The translations under genes were made by a program, and so were the position numbers. A stretch of 64,000 bases of DNA from Mesorhabditis belari (lineage: Eukaryota > Nematoda > Chromadorea > Rhabditida > Rhabditidae). Positions 31,792-47,140 of the stretch are shown one piece after another (the stretch's first letter is position 1; every line of letters begins with the position of its first letter). Where the stretch lies: the NCBI GenBank assembly GCA_958450365.1, contig CAUEEP010000923.1, positions 186,001-250,000 on the forward strand. Direction: 5' to 3'. The notes under the pieces are model-generated. The model had not been told where the DNA came from and did not search any database. It saw nothing but the letters and a program-made list of their open reading frames with translations.

Positions 31792-32959
31792 CTTAAGTTC
31801 TTGTTCTTGAGTAAAATTTATTTTAAAAGTGAATCATTTTCAACTTCACAACTCCAAAATGATTTAAGTGACACAATTGTTTTGCGGGATGTGAAGATGG
31901 GAATTGATCCCAGGGTTGGGGCACGGCTCGATCACTGATCGCTCATTACCTTACCAATTCCAAAAGGGAAGCGCCTTATATACCGGGGCGATTACGCGGC
32001 CGTACAACGAACACCTTGTGATTTTTTTCTTTTGTTTGTAGATGGTAAGAAGATATTTGGCTGCGAATTTGTACCCAGGGGTTTTCGGGGTCGGAGAATC
32101 GATTTGTGTTGTTTATTTTACGGTATATCAACAGGCTAAAAGCTAATTTGTTGTCAAAGATCCGAATCTTTTAAAGTTCAAAGGACTCACTTTGATATTC
32201 TCAAAGCAATCCATTGATGAGTTCTTCTGAAAGAAGAAACTCTTCTCATCGTTCACATTTCCCCTCTCAAATGACTCATCCTCGATCCCAAAGCATTTTG
32301 CAAAGTTCACCCGATTTTGGGACACATTTTTCTCTTTTTTACTAAAGCTTTTCATATTTGCACTTTGCGGGATACATTTTAAAGAAAGACAAGAAAAAAA
32401 AAAGCCTTTCTTTCTTTCACAGACACAGCTTTTTCTGTCGAAGATCCTTTTCAAAACCATTTCTTTTTTTCTAACTGATTGGATTAAAAAAAAAAGTTAT
32501 TTTTATGTAACGATCAGCTGTTTTCATTTCGGATAGATGACCGGTGAAAAATAATGAAAAAAAAATGAAAAAAAAAATCATTGAGGGTATTGTAACAGTC
32601 TGTGGAAAGGAGGGCAAAGAAAAGAGGAGTTGATAAGGCGTTTCGATGACCGGTAGAACGGAGGCTGGGATTGGAAAAGAGTGAGAATCTATCTACAACG
32701 ATTTCCTTTCATTTAAAACTCTAAAACATTTACAATACCGTATTTGTTAGGATTTTAAATATTCGAATATTTTATTGCGATTATTCTTGAAGAGTCTAGT
32801 GAATGGTGAGTGGAATTACTAGGTTAGCTCAACTCGGTTTTGAGTCTTTATTTTCAATTCTCAATTAGTTGACCAGTTACCAGTAAGCGTCCGTTTTTCC
32901 AAACCATTTTTCCAAACCGTTTTCTAAGCTACCGTAATCTTGTCTCAAGTTTTACTCTA

Positions 32960-33478
32960 TTGGGTTGGGGAGAATGAGTCGGCGCCAAACTTTAAAGGGA
33001 CTTTTTGCACACATAAAGCCTTCTTTAAACATACGTTTGGTTTCATCAAAAGGATCCACTATTTCTCTACAAATGACTTTTGAGAGATTCCACAAAGCTT
33101 TTCTTTCGTGGAGTTTATGAACTTCCAAACGCAGCTGGTTAAAATGGCAAAGAGTCCGACTCATCATTTGAACAGTTTCTTTCACATAAACCTTCTTTGG
33201 TGTTTATATAAAAAAGATAGAGCACATTCAATTACTTAAGTTGCCAAATTTGCAGGAAGATCCCAGCAATGGTTTTTTCTAGATGACAGTTTGTAGTTTT
33301 TGTGAAAAAATGGCTTTTTCTTGAGCGGAGGCGCTGTTTGAATTTTCTTTTAAATGTCATTTTGTAGAGAATTAGTTAACCATTCTACTCATATCAAACG
33401 CATATTATTTGACGAAGTCGAATAGAAGTTTTACACATTTTTTTGATTTTCGGCGCCGACCCATTCTCCCTAACCCAA
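32960..33478. mobile_element. Complete mariner-type non-autonomous element, 519 bp
   Basis: TTGGGTTGGGGAGAATGAGTC at one end is inverted at the other (GACCCATTCTCCCTAACCCAA), and TA flanks it on both sides. It is the full-length relative of the element that the Maverick split at 5307-25053. It encodes no transposase. Copy A of the long repeat has the empty site at 3218-3222. Confidence 0.92.
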
Positions 33479-33708
33479 TATTTTCTTTTTAACTTTCGAT
33501 ATCTTTAGCTCTTATAGAATTAATATAAAAAGTAACAGGATTATCAGTAGTTTTCGAAAGTTAAACAAGTTTTAAAAAAACGCTTTGTCAAGAGGAAATC
33601 ACAGGTTGAAATTTTACATCAATTTAAAGAGTACTTTTCACTTTGCAATGATTACACAAAATAGTGCACTTTTGAATTTAGCAACTTCTAAATAAAATGC
33701 AAACTTTA

Positions 33709-34044
33709 TACCGTAAATACTCTAATAAAACCCCATCTTCTCGTACAGTCGTGTAGTCTAACTTCTTTTTAGAGAATCATTTTTTTCTCAGCTCCTGGAT
33801 TTTTACCAACTACACTTTTGGTACCAAAAATACTAGATATCAAGGGCTATCATTTGACACCAAAAAGCACACTATAGCTTAAAGCAGCGCGGAGAATGAG
33901 ACGTTCAAAGTTAGACTACACGACTGTACGAGAATGAGACGCTCAAAGTTAGACTACACGATGTACGAGAACGGGACGTTCAAAGTTAGACTACGCGACC
34001 GTACGCCCGTCATTACCGGGGTGCCGCTCAGAGTATTTACGGTA
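33709..34044. mobile_element. TACCGTAAATACT MITE
   Basis: This is the sister of 3991-4486 with fewer internal repeat units. Confidence 0.8.
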
Positions 34045-34905
34045 TTATAATGCTAATGCGGTACCCAATCGATTTTTAAAAACGAAACTTTCTTGGTATT
34101 TTTCCGAATGATTGGAATTTCCCAATCGCTCATCTCAGCAAATCTATTGACCTGACCACTTCGAAAATAATCCCCCCATTTTTTCCCTTAATCCAAATGT
34201 TGCATTTTGCTCCCGTAATTTCAACGAGACTTTTGCTTTTACGGAAAAGTCGGAAAAGGGAAAAACAGTGATTTTTTTATAATTTCCCGCACACAGACTG
34301 GCACGCGGCGTTGATAAAAACTGGCGGAAGAGTGGGGGAAGAGTGGGGGAAGCGTCGGGGAGGAAAACTGCTGACTTTGCCCATCTCAAACACAGTTTCT
34401 TTAATTTTAATGAACTAAAGTTTTTTTTGCGGTTGACTGGGTTTAAATTTCTGGAAGAATTTAGAGACTTTATAAGTTTATTAGCAAAAAAAATTGTGAT
34501 TGTCAAAGTCAAAGATCAGAGCTTGTTTAGCGTCAAGGTTAGCTGAGGATTGGTACAAAAAAAAGCTACTTTAAACTATATAGGATTAATTGGATAATCG
34601 TTAAGCGCTCATTTGATTAGTGAACTTGTCCAATGTGGTAGAAGACTTGAACTTGAACTTGAACTTGACTTGAACACCGAAAAACTGCCTGGTTACGAAC
34701 AATTACGAATTTTTATTGACATTACGAGCCTATTGATCATTGTAAAAACTACATTTGAGATCCGCAAATCATTGAAAATTTTTTATAACTGTTTTTTAGA
34801 GTTTTATGATGATCGTATTGTCTCGGAAATTAAAATTGTTTAAAAACTAATAACGGATTCGGATTCTCTATCAGTTAGAGCTGTTGTATTGAAATTTCAG
34901 CAGCT

Positions 34906-36210
<1,305 letters not shown>

Positions 36211-36922
36211 TCAGTGAATGATTCGAGAAGAATGGAATCGACGAATCGACGATCGATCTTCTGTCGAAGAGCCAACGATGTCAAGGTTTTAAGGTGATGT
36301 TTTAACATCATTAACAAAAACATACAATATACTGTATTCAAACTTTAAAAACTTAACTTTATCATAGCTTTGACCACTTTACAAGGTAGAATTTACGGTT
36401 AAAAATCTTGTTTATCAACTCTAAAACAAATTGATTGATTGGTCGAATTGATCAAATTAATCAAATTAATCAAATTGTTTCTGTAGAGTTTTAATGAGAA
36501 TTCTGCGAATGTTTGAATCTTTCAATGAATTCTAATTCCAATAAATAAATGACTAAACATTTCGGAAAGAAATGTAAGTGAAGAATGGATTTTCAAGAAA
36601 TTTATTAAAATTTATTTTCAAGAAAACTTTCCTCAATCAACCTCAACTTTCCCCCTGCACCTGTTCATTTCTTTTGCCCAGTTGGATGTCTTTGCGGGAG
36701 GGAATGCTTTGCCATTGGCATCAGAGAAAACAAAAGTAACAAAAGAGAGAACAAAAGAGGCAAAAAGAGAGAAATGAAAGTGTGAATGAGATGAAAACCC
36801 TTTCAGGAGTACTCACTTCAGATCTGAGAACAGGCAAAAGAATCGGCAAATTCTTTTGATCTCGAAAACTAACAGATTTTTCGTAATGCTTTGGGCAACA
36901 GTGATGATGAGAATAAAACAAA

Positions 36923-37318
36923 TACCGTAAATACTGTAATAGTACCCCACCGCCATAATGACGGTGCGGAGTGTTGCGTAGTCTAGCTTTGAACGCGTTT
37001 TTCTCGACACTGGTTTATGCTACAATGCGCGCTTAGGTATCAAAAAATAGCTGAAATTCAGGGCTATTTTTTGATACCTAAGCGCGCATTGTAGCATAAA
37101 CCAGTGTCGAGAAAAACGCGTTCAAAGCTAGACTACGCAACACTCCGCACCGTCATTATCTTTGGTATCAAAAAATAGCCCTGAATTTCAGCTATTTTTT
37201 GTTACCAAAGACGCATTTTTTGAAAGTACGGGTGCTTTGAAAAAATTAAATAAGAAAAAACTTTTGCAACTACGCGACTGTACGAGGGAGGTGGGGTCCA
37301 ATTACAGTATTTACGGTA
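36923..37318. mobile_element. TACCGTAAATACTGTAAT MITE with long internal palindrome
   Basis: Its ends are inverted copies of each other. Inside, 36957-37150 is an almost perfect palindrome with arms of about 90 bp around TGAAATTCAGG. Confidence 0.85.
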
Positions 37319-39939
37319 AGTTAGATTCGTAAAAGTAATTTCAATTCAATAGAACTAACAAAAGTTTAGTTTATATAGTCATTTTTGAATCGACTTTCTT
37401 CTTTCAAGCACTTTTTTTCATGAATCTCTTCGATCTTTTTCATTAAAAAACTCAAGTAACTTTATAAACTGAATTCTTTATAAACTGGATTCTTTATAAG
37501 AACTAGATTCTTTATAAACTGAATTCTTTATAAACTCAATTCTTTATAACCTTAGGCCTTTTTTATAAGAATCCAATAGACATCTGCTTCCCAATAAGTC
37601 GATCAAATAGCCACCATGGCTGACTGCCTAGCCCTGTATCTTTCCCCAATCATCTGGAGGCCAAGAGCTCAATTCAAGAATACATTTCTGTGATTATGTT
37701 TTCTTGATGATGCCTTCTTTCTGAAGTAACTGCTCAGACAGACAAGAAAAGTCAATTGTCTCTTCCTAATCGTCTAAAATCTTTCAATTTCGATTTCAAT
37801 TCCCCCACGAGACTTTTTGACTGAAGTCAGAAAAGGAGAAGAATCGCTTTTCCAGGGAAAGAGATGTGGAAAACTGAAACTAATGTATGATTCATTTCTT
37901 TGGCCACCTGGCACTAATAATAGTCTCTTAGAACCACTAGAAATCTTTTTTTGAGGAAAAGAAATCCCAAAACACTTCCAAAACAATAACTCCGAACATG
38001 GGAACACTTTTCGAATAGAAAAAAAAAGTAATAAGCAATTTTTTTCATTTTTTTTCTTCAGCCATATGCTTTAATGCACTTTTTCAATGAATTTTCATAA
38101 AGAAAAATTTTTTGAACAACTTTCTGAAATTGATGTAGAGCATGGGAAAGAAAGTTCAGAGTTCTAAAAAAAATTTCATTGCTGATTGAAAAGATTGAGC
38201 TGATAACCGAATTGAATTCTCTCAGCTAAAGCAATGGAGATTTTTTTGACAAGAATGACATCAGAACTGGTTATTTGGACCATAAAATCCTAAGAAAATC
38301 AAGAGAAAAAAAGCTCAAGTTGATTAAAGATGAGCTCAGCGCTTTGTCTATTCGATTCTCTCAGAATTCGTCACTCCAATCAGCCTTCATTTGATCTCAT
38401 TTGAAAGCCTGATGTTTCCTCTTTAAAAACTACATAAAAAGTAACAATAATGTTATCCTCTAAACAAAGTTATTGACCTTCAAAGTCTTCATTCATTCAG
38501 CCTTGAGTCTTCATTCAAAAGCCTTCTTTAACTCCTACTTTGAGCTATTGTCTTTGAACTGAATTACTTATAGCAGTAGTTATTAAGAGAACAAAATATA
38601 AACCTTAATAAAATCTGATCTTTCTCTAACTCTATTCTATGTTCAAAAACATTAACAAACTGGTCAATGAAAGAAAGAGAATTCAACGAGCTGGCTTTGA
38701 TTTTTTGCAAAAATTTAAACCCTCATTTTCAATGATTTCCCGCTTTTGCCTATGCAGTAAACGGGAAAACAACAAAATTACTTCAAAGATTTGTGCGTGT
38801 CAAGAAAAAAAAGGTAGATAGGCTTGAAACTGGCGCCATAGTAGAATTTGTGGAGTGTGGGGGTGAAGGGGTGAAGGGGTGAAGAAGGAGAAGGAGTGAA
38901 GGCGTGTGGGGGTGAAGAAGGAGAAGTGTCGGTGTTTCAAGGGACAAAACAATCTCCAAATCTTTTTCCAAGCTTCCGATTTTTTTCAAAGCTATTTTCT
39001 TGGCGCCCAGATAGCCAAATATAAAGAGTTCTCTAAATTCCGATTCACTCTAAATGACACTTGTTGATTTTGATTTGATTTGACTTTGATTTTGTTTCAA
39101 CGATTCCTAAAACTGAATTCAGCAAGCTGAATGATCTATAAAAGATCTATAAAAGAACTATAAATTCATCAAAACAGCCACTCAATATCAAATTCCCTTG
39201 TGAGCTTGCGATTAACTAGATAATCCTGTAAAGGTTATCAAGATTAAATGAAACTAGATTCTATACAATAGTAGACTAGTTTAAACAAAGTTCAGCTTAT
39301 TAAAGAAGACTCATCCAGTAGCTAACAATCAGTAGTTTTTCAGTTTTCAATTTTCAGCTTTTTCACCTTGTATAGATTGAAATCTAAAAGATACTCAAAG
39401 TACGGCAATCATTACCATCTTTTAAATTGATCATTGAACATTTTCAGATTGAAATCTAATTATAACCATTGTGTAAACAGAATATTTACTCAATTCCCTT
39501 AGCAAATGTTTTTTGCCAAAGCCAACTTTTCTCCTCGTTCCCATACCGCAAAAAGTTGAAAAGAGATTTTACAAAAAAAAAAAAAAAAAAAAAAAACAAG
39601 GCCAATCCCGTTGTTTTCCCCCGTTTTTTTTACACATGAAATGCGCGAAAATGTTGCAATTTCTGAGTTTTACAAAGGCTTTTAGAAGAAAAGATGACAC
39701 ATTCACGAGAAATGTTTATTTCGAATCATTCAAAAATCGTTGCTTTTAAAAGTGATGATAAAGATTTTGAAATAAATAAAATGAAGAATTTTGGGTTTAT
39801 TGAGTAGGCTTGTAATCCCTTCAAATGGCATAATTTTGTCTAGAGATCATACTAATTATTAATCATAATCATACTAATTTTATTAATCATTAATTTCAGC
39901 TTTTCACTTCTAAAGAAGCTCTCTTTTCCCTTTATCAAC
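37319..39939. other. Intergenic, no gene seen
   Basis: AT-rich DNA with a small array of TTTATAAACTGAATTC (37465-37545), a GGGGTGAAG array (38865-38930) and a run of 24 A (39573-39596). Open frames are short and lack coding signs. Confidence 0.5.
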
Positions 39940-40642
39940 CTTATATACCAGTTTGCTAGATAGCGAACGATTACCGCACAAAGAACACCTTGTGATTTTT
40001 CTTTTTTTTTGTAGATGGTAAGAAGATATTTGATTGTGAATTTGTATCTAGGGGTTTTCGGGGTCGGTGAATCGATTGGTGTTGTTTATTTTACAGTATA
40101 TCAACTGTAAAAGGCTATCAACTAAAAGCTAATTTGTTGTCAAAGACTCGAATCTTTTAAAGCTCAAAGGACTCACTTTGATATTCTCAAACCGATCCAT
40201 TCAGTTTTTCTCAAACAATTCTTCTGATCCTTGACATTTCCCCTCTGAAATCACTCATCCCAAAGCATTTTGCAAAGTTCATCCGATTTTGGAACACATT
40301 TTTCTCTTTTTTACTAAAGCTTTTCATATTTGCACTTTACGGGATTCATTTTTGAGAAAGACAAGGAAAAAAAAACCCTTCTTTCTTTCACAGACACAGT
40401 TTTTTTCTGTCAAAAATCCTTTTCAAAATCGTTTTTTTTTTCCAAAAACCGTTTCGTTTTTTGTTTACAAATTTACATTTCTTTATCTCTCAGTATTGAT
40501 TTTTTTTTTGCTTTAAAAATTGTTTCCAAATATTTATAGCTATTGAAAATGAAAATTGTTTCAAATTGTTGGGTTTAATCGAATGGAAATTGATTAGATT
40601 ATGGTAGTTTTCTTTTAGAAGAGATATCTTTTTAAGAAAATA

Positions 40643-40795
40643 CACTACTGGACAATGAAATATGATATTTGAAAAAAGATCGTCACTTTCGCGCGTCTAT
40701 AACTCTCTTGTCTTTACCGTATTTCGAAATATTAATATTACCATTGTGTAGCCCTTGCAAAGAGCTTTCAGAAAATGTATAACACTAATAGTTTA
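40643..40795. mobile_element. Truncated Tc1/mariner-type MITE
   Basis: It starts CACTACTGGACAATG after TA and then follows the 2185 family in the opposite internal orientation, ending without its second terminus. Confidence 0.75.
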
Positions 40796-40927
40796 CCATT
40801 GATAACTTTTTTTTATAACCAGTCTGTTGTTAGCAGTAAACAGACAAATTTAACTGCCTTTTGCTCGAGTGAAACGATCAGCAATGGTTTTCCTTTGTAC
40901 AGGGTGTGGCATAGATTATTATACTGC

Positions 40928-41008
40928 TAGGCTTAGGCTCAGGCTTAGGCTCAGGCTTAGGCTTAGGCTTAGGCTAGGCTTAGGCTTAGGCTCAGGCTTA
41001 GGCTTGGA
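40928..41008 (+). repeat. Interstitial telomere-like TTAGGC repeats
   Basis: TTAGGC and variants (CTCAGGC, TAGGC) repeat about 13 times. A shorter block is at 41108-41131. TTAGGC is the nematode telomere unit. A 10-bp-arm inverted repeat (GACTTAGTGC/GCACTAAGTC) lies between the blocks at 41008-41049. Confidence 0.8.
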
Positions 41009-41377
41009 CTTAGTGCGAAGGCTAGCGGCTAGCGCCTAGCACTAAGTCTATTTGGGTTTGGGCTAAACCCCTATTTTCTGGATCTCAGCCAGTTCTCGGA
41101 GCTAAGGGACTTAGGCTTAGGCTTAGGCTAGGGTTGTCAAAGTCATTAAAAAATGTTACGGTTTTTCTATTCAATGTAAAATTACGCGGAGATTTTATAA
41201 TTAATTGTTGTTTTTCAGCTTAGGTTAATGTATTTTCTTAGAAAGCCAAAAAGATGCATTAAGCGCAACACTATGCATTGAAAATGAGAATTGTTTCTAA
41301 TTGTTGGGTTTAATTGAATGGAGATTGATTAGATTACGAGAGTTTTCTTTTAGAAGAGATATCTTTTTAAGAAAATA

Positions 41378-41608
41378 CACTACTGGACAATGAAATATGA
41401 TATTTGAAAAAAGATCGTCACTTTCGCGCGTCTATAACTCCCTTGTCTTTGAGTTTAAACTATTAGTGTTATAGATTTTCTGAAAGCTCTTTTCAAGGGT
41501 TACACAATGGTAATATTAATATTTAAAAATACGGTAAAGACAAGAGAGTTACAGACGCGCGAAAGTGACGATCTTTTTTCAAATATCATATTTCATTGTC
41601 CAGTAGTG
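41378..41608. mobile_element. Tc1/mariner-type MITE, full length
   Basis: CACTACTGGACAATG and CATTGTCCAGTAGTG termini are flanked by TA. Same family as 2185-2430. Confidence 0.88.
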
Positions 41609-42353
41609 TACATTAATAAACTTGAGAGTACGTTACGTACGTTTTGTGTACGCAAAAGACTACAAAAGAGTACGTTTTGTGAACAAATTTGATCGGTGAG
41701 AAGTTTCAGATCTTGAGAAAACTTGGATAAAACTTGCAGACTTGGAGAACTTGGATAAAACTTTAATTAGTTCTACATTGACTTGAATCCCTAATGTGCA
41801 CAAATCACTGAAGAATTCTAGAACACTCACAAACACTCACAAACACTAAGTGACTAAGAAGTGTCATTCTTTTTCTTATCTCTGACATGAACGGGTCATT
41901 CCCCCCAGTTCTCTTTCCCTTCTTTTCCCCTAATCACAAATGTTTGTCGACTCACGCAATCGAATAGTTGACCAAAAACACCTTTTGGGCTTTCAAGATC
42001 TCAATTCATATTGAGCTAAGGTGGTGCTAAGTGGGCAAAACCGATAAGAATAAGAATCCCCCAAAATCTCCTTGTCACTTGAGGGATTAGATCCTTGAGT
42101 AGTCCAACTGTGACCTCAAAAATCTGGTGAGGTTGAGATTGCTAATGGCTGGATGAAGAAGAAGAGGCACATTTCTACAAATAAATAAAAGAAGAGGCAC
42201 ATTTCTTAAATAAATAAAACAGTTTGATATTCCAAAAAGATAGAGAAGCTAATAGATCCACCTAGGTTCACCATTCAGTAAAAATGGGAAGAAATGAACT
42301 CTAGCTTTCAGCTTTTCTTACCGATCCATCATCCAATGAAAATATCCATCGTA

Positions 42354-42515
42354 AATACTGTAATAGTACCCCACCGCCCCAAAAGTTTTTTAGTATTTCA
42401 TTTTTTTCAAAGCACCCGTACTTTCAAAAAATGCGTCTTTGGTATGAAAAAATAGCCCTGAATTTCAGCTATTTTTTTTGATAACTAAGCACGCATTGTA
42501 GCATAAACCAGTGTC
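42354..42515. mobile_element. Truncated MITE of the 36923 family
   Basis: It begins CGTAAATACTGTAATAGTACC and shares the TAGCCCTGAATTTCAGCTATT core, but the palindrome's second arm is missing. Confidence 0.7.
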
Positions 42516-42897
42516 GATCAATAATCAATAATGAATCAATAATGAACATCAATAATGAAATAATGAACTGGGTTGATGTTGACCTGTTCTGGTCTCCTGT
42601 AGGGCCAGATCAACTGTGAAGCCAATCTAATCACCGCCAATCAGCTCTGGAATCATTGGTACTGTAGAAATAGCTCTAATGATAATCCACAAATTCAAAT
42701 TTAACACTGAAGAAAAGTGACATTGTTAAATAAACATTTTACGGTAGCTTTTAAGCAAGTTTGAAGGTTGACTTCAAACACACTAATCTTTACCCTCTAG
42801 GCTCAACTATTTTTGTACAATGTCTGCAATTCTTCTTAATCTAAAAAACAAACATTTTTACTTAAAACTGTACTAGTATACGATTTTGATAAGAGGA

Positions 42898-42939
<42 letters not shown>

Positions 42940-43448
42940 AAAGAATGTAAATGGAATCATTTAATGAACGGCTCCATTCTGTCGGCAGTTTAGCCCACGC
43001 CGAAAGGACACAGCCGAGTACGGAAGAGGAGGGAAATTCCACGAATGATTGCTTTCTAATCTGACCTCTGCTCAAGTTTTTATTTAAAAATAAACACTCA
43101 TTGTACAATTTTTTATGATATCTTTTGTTTAATAGAACAAAAAGCCATCTTTTAGCCATCTTTGAGCAAACTTGGTGCTTAGGATCACTTCAAAAATTAG
43201 GATCACTTCAAAATAAACACTCATTGTACAAATGCTCCCTCTTTTCCGCACTTATTTCTTCATTTTCTTCAACTAGAAACCGTGTTTCAAAAAAATACAG
43301 ATTTATGCTATGCCAGAGGTCATGTGTTTTCATTTTTAAGCATGTACACAACTTTTTAAAAAGCAACTTGAACCTTGAATAGATTCAAAATTGATCTTGA
43401 GCTTGATTCCTTGATTTAACCATACTTTCTTACTTTCTTACTTACTTT

Positions 43449-43488
<40 letters not shown>

Positions 43489-46400
43489 ACTTTCTTAACT
43501 TCTCCTATTTGAAACCCTAAAATTGCCAGTTTTCTAAATGTGACTCAACTCGGGGGAAATTCCCGTGAATCTTCTGCCCAATCCCCATCCAATGACTTTC
43601 TTTAACCTTATATCTTTTTCAGGTTTCTTTTCTTTTACCTTTAATTGGCAACATTTTCTGATGACCTATGAGTGATTTGGATAAGATTTGGGGAGAAGGT
43701 TGGCATTGGGGTTAATTGAATCATCGTTTACTTGGGGAACATCTCGAGAAGTTCTCTAGTTTCTCTAGTTCAGCTTCTGATAGACTAAACCCAATAGAAA
43801 ATTAGACCAGACAAGCTCAGAACCAGGCCAGGTCAGTCTGATTGGTTTAGAACAAGGCCAGGTCAGTCTCATTGGTTTAGAACCAGGTCAGGCCAGTCTG
43901 ATTGATTTAGAACCAGGCCAGGTCAACCTAGATGGCTCATAGCCAAAGCCAGCCCAGATCAACCAAACTTAAATCGGCCAAATTCTAAACCAACCAAATC
44001 TAGATCAGTCATTTGTTAGCCTAACCAAGTTCCATGCTTCATTAACTAAGCGCAACATATCCTTATCTGAACCCTGATCATTTACGTCTTTTCAAGACTT
44101 CAAATCCAAAATTGTTTGCGAATCTCATCCAAGAAACATCAACTATTCGATGTCCTCAATGAAACCAATTCATCAAAAAGCAGGTCATCTCCATTGCCGA
44201 TGGGCAAGTAGAAGATTGAGAACTGAATAGAGTAGTTCTCAAGTAGAATCTCTTGTTTTTTCTCAGGCTAATCTCTCACTCTCTTGACATTTCCTCAGGG
44301 CATGAGAACAGGTGTCCAAACCCAGATCTCTTCCCAATTTCTTGACAATTCCCATATCTCGTTTAATCGTTTCGAGGATTAAGAAGATAGATTTTCAAGT
44401 TTTTGAGTGTTTAATCCAATCCGCAAATGATTAGAGAGATTTTACTGTAATTTAAGCAATCATTGCAAAGATTTATTGATATTGTGATGATATCCTGAGA
44501 TCTCTTGTGTTTTTAATCCGTTTCTAAAACGTGTCACCTTTCAAAAAGCTACTGTAGTCTTGAATTTTTAGTTTAATTTATTGATATTAAAGGAGCATTA
44601 TGATATCCCCGAGGGATATGATATCATAATGCTACCTACAGTACCTTAAAGTCCTTAAAGTCCTTAAAGTCGAGCTTCTTCCCCATGATAGCTTTTCTAA
44701 AACTTGTCAACTTTGATAAACTATTGTATCTTGCCTTGAGATTTATTAGAGATTTATTATTGGTCTGATTCTGTATCATAAATGAATCCACATTAAATAG
44801 CCATTGCATTTAGTCAGTGTACTCAAAATGGCTTTAGTGATAATCGTGTCTAGGTCGAAATGGAGATTTGCTAATGACAAGATGATACAATTCCAGATTT
44901 GTTTATGCTTTAAGCTACATGAATCAAGTCTTAACCTGATCTCAGTGAGAAACTGGGGAATGAGAGCTGCGAATTAAAGAGATTGGAGGCGGAGCTATGC
45001 AGATGTCTTTCTCTTTCCCTATTTCTTGTGAGTACAGGCAGACCACCAAGGTGCAAGAGATGAGAAAGAAATGGAAAAGATAAAGAAGAGATGAAGAAGA
45101 GATGGGAAAGAGATCCATAAGAAATGGGGGAAGGGAGGGGATGGAGGGGATGGAGGAGAGGAGAAGAGGAGAAGAGGAGGAGAGGAGGAGAGCGGTGGAG
45201 CCCGCCCCTTCTGGGGTCATTGCCTCATCCCCCTCTTCTTCTCCTACCACATTTGGGCCAGTCGGCTGATTTTTTTTTGGATCATTTACCCAGTTGCCTT
45301 AACTTTAGGCTGATTCGTTACATGGTAAGGAATCTCCACATCTTATCAGTTGAAGATCAGTGCCGCAACTCAACTCTTTTCATTTTTCCTGATTCGACAG
45401 CTTTAGATTATGACTTTAGCTTTAGATTTAAACATTTCTCGATATTTGACAGCTTTAGATTATAGATTCTAGTTTTTTACCTGTATAAGATCACTATTTA
45501 CTCTCTTTCTTCATGCCCATTTATTGGTATCGAGAATCGCCGCTGGCGAAGGCTTCAATTGACAATTAACTGCTCTTTTATCTGGATGTTTATGAAATTA
45601 TAATGGCTAGATAATAGAATTTAATAGTTAGATAAAGATTCTAACATTTCTTCACTTTATCCACTAGAGTTTCCTTCTCAAACTTGAGCTGAAGTTGTCT
45701 CTTTTTTTGATTTTTCTTTCCTTACTTTGAATTGCCTTTATTGAAGTGTATCTTAGATATCTTAAAGCTTAAATAAATCTTAAATGTATCTTAAACATCT
45801 CCTTATCTAATTTGAATTTAGATTTTATCTCTTTTTTATTTATTATTTCCTAATAGAGTCCGAATTCAAATTCCCCCAAACCACGTGGTAAAGAAAGTGT
45901 TCAAAAGAATAGTTAGAGATTTAGAAAAACAGAAATATTATGGAATAGAGATTGAGAAAAGGATAGAAAATGGTGCAGAATCTCTTTTTTTTCTCTTTTT
46001 ATGACTATTTCGTAACTTGTTATTGCATACCCTTTCCCCTTTTGAGATTCAAATTGTAGGCTCTTTTCGAGATTCAAAAATTTTCCTTAAAAGCTTTCAT
46101 TCAACTATTATAACTTTCAATTTATGTTATCTTTCTTGTTTTAAAATTTTGATTATTAACTTTGATTATTATTAAATTAACTAGCTTTTAACTATCAACT
46201 TTCTAATTAACTTCCAACCTATTTAAGTATTCAGTACAGTAGCCAGCACGCTTATTTCAACCTATTTAAGTATTCAATATAGTAACCAGCACAGTACCAT
46301 TCTAGATTTTGATTTATCCTTGATTTAAGAAGGCTTTACATCCCATTCACACAATAGAATCCCCAAATGATTCAATGAATTTTGACTTTCTTATCGAAAC

Positions 46401-47140
46401 TCTGTAGTCAAGAGTCCAGTCAAGAGTCCATAGTCTTCACAATGCAATTATCCAAATGATCTCGAAATCCAGCGCATTCTCGAGACTCCTCCCCCCTCCC
46501 CAATCACATCAAAATTTCCCATCTTGATCGATTAACCACCTCAACTTTTTTCCATCTATAGAGAGTGAAAAAATTTCTCCAATAGATCGTAATCGAAGTG
46601 AGAAAGGCGCAAAAAAAACCATTCTCACCTCTCCATGGCGGAACATCGCAAGAAAAAGTGAGAAGTTCTCAAAAAAAGCTGTCAAGTCTAGTCTGGCTTT
46701 TTTAAAATACAAATATTGATGGGTGAATGGATAAGTTGTAGGTTTTTGGGGCACTGGATTACTCTATATAAGTGGGTCTAACTGGGATCATTTCTTCTCT
46801 TGAACTTACTGATCTTGTGCCTTGTGCCATAGAACTATAGAACTCACTTATACAACTTATAGAAGTTGATTTGTATTTTGTGGTCTAGTATTTGAAGTCT
46901 TAAACTTTCCACTCACCTCTGGATCTTGGCCTAAATTTGGCTAACTGGCTTGGGTATCTAGGCTTGGGTATCTAGGCTTGGGTATCTAGGCTAGTTTGCC
47001 AAACTGGCCTGGATTCAGCTAGGCTTACATCTGGGTTTTTGCTCAGCATTGTCTGAGCCTGAAGCCTTGGAATTCTGTAGATCAAAGAAGGCTTCTCATT
47101 GATTCTTTCACCTTTTCTAACTGAGCTAAAATCGCATAAC
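42516..47140. other. Intergenic, no gene seen
   Basis: It holds (GAAA)n at 42896-42936, (ACTT)n at 43425-43492, AACCAGGCCAGGTCAGTCTGATT repeats at 43810-43925, a 13-bp-arm hairpin (GCATTATGATATC/GATATCATAATGC) near 44595-44631 and a GGAGGAGA-rich stretch near 45125-45200. No exon is supported. Confidence 0.5.

Larger units (their letters stand above)
30521..34830 (+). repeat. Long direct repeat, copy B
   Basis: This is the partner of 1-5306. It lacks the two insertions private to copy A and carries the 519-bp element at 32960-33478, which copy A lacks. Confidence 0.8.
39940..41800 (+). repeat. Long repeat, partial copy C
   Basis: It shares 1490-2550 and 31970-32440 of the other copies, including the GTAGATGGTAAGAAGATATTTG words, and adds two MITEs and TTAGGC arrays. 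Confidence 0.7.

Noticed and set aside
36211..36292. Possible short exon after TTTTTTCAG with MIREEWNRRIDDRSSVEEP
   Set aside because: Two frames are open, no partner exon is visible, and 24 codons are not enough to support a gene.
44942..45465. Open frames of about 100 codons on both strands
   Set aside because: The region is a purine-rich GGAGGAGA repeat and the frames are low-complexity.
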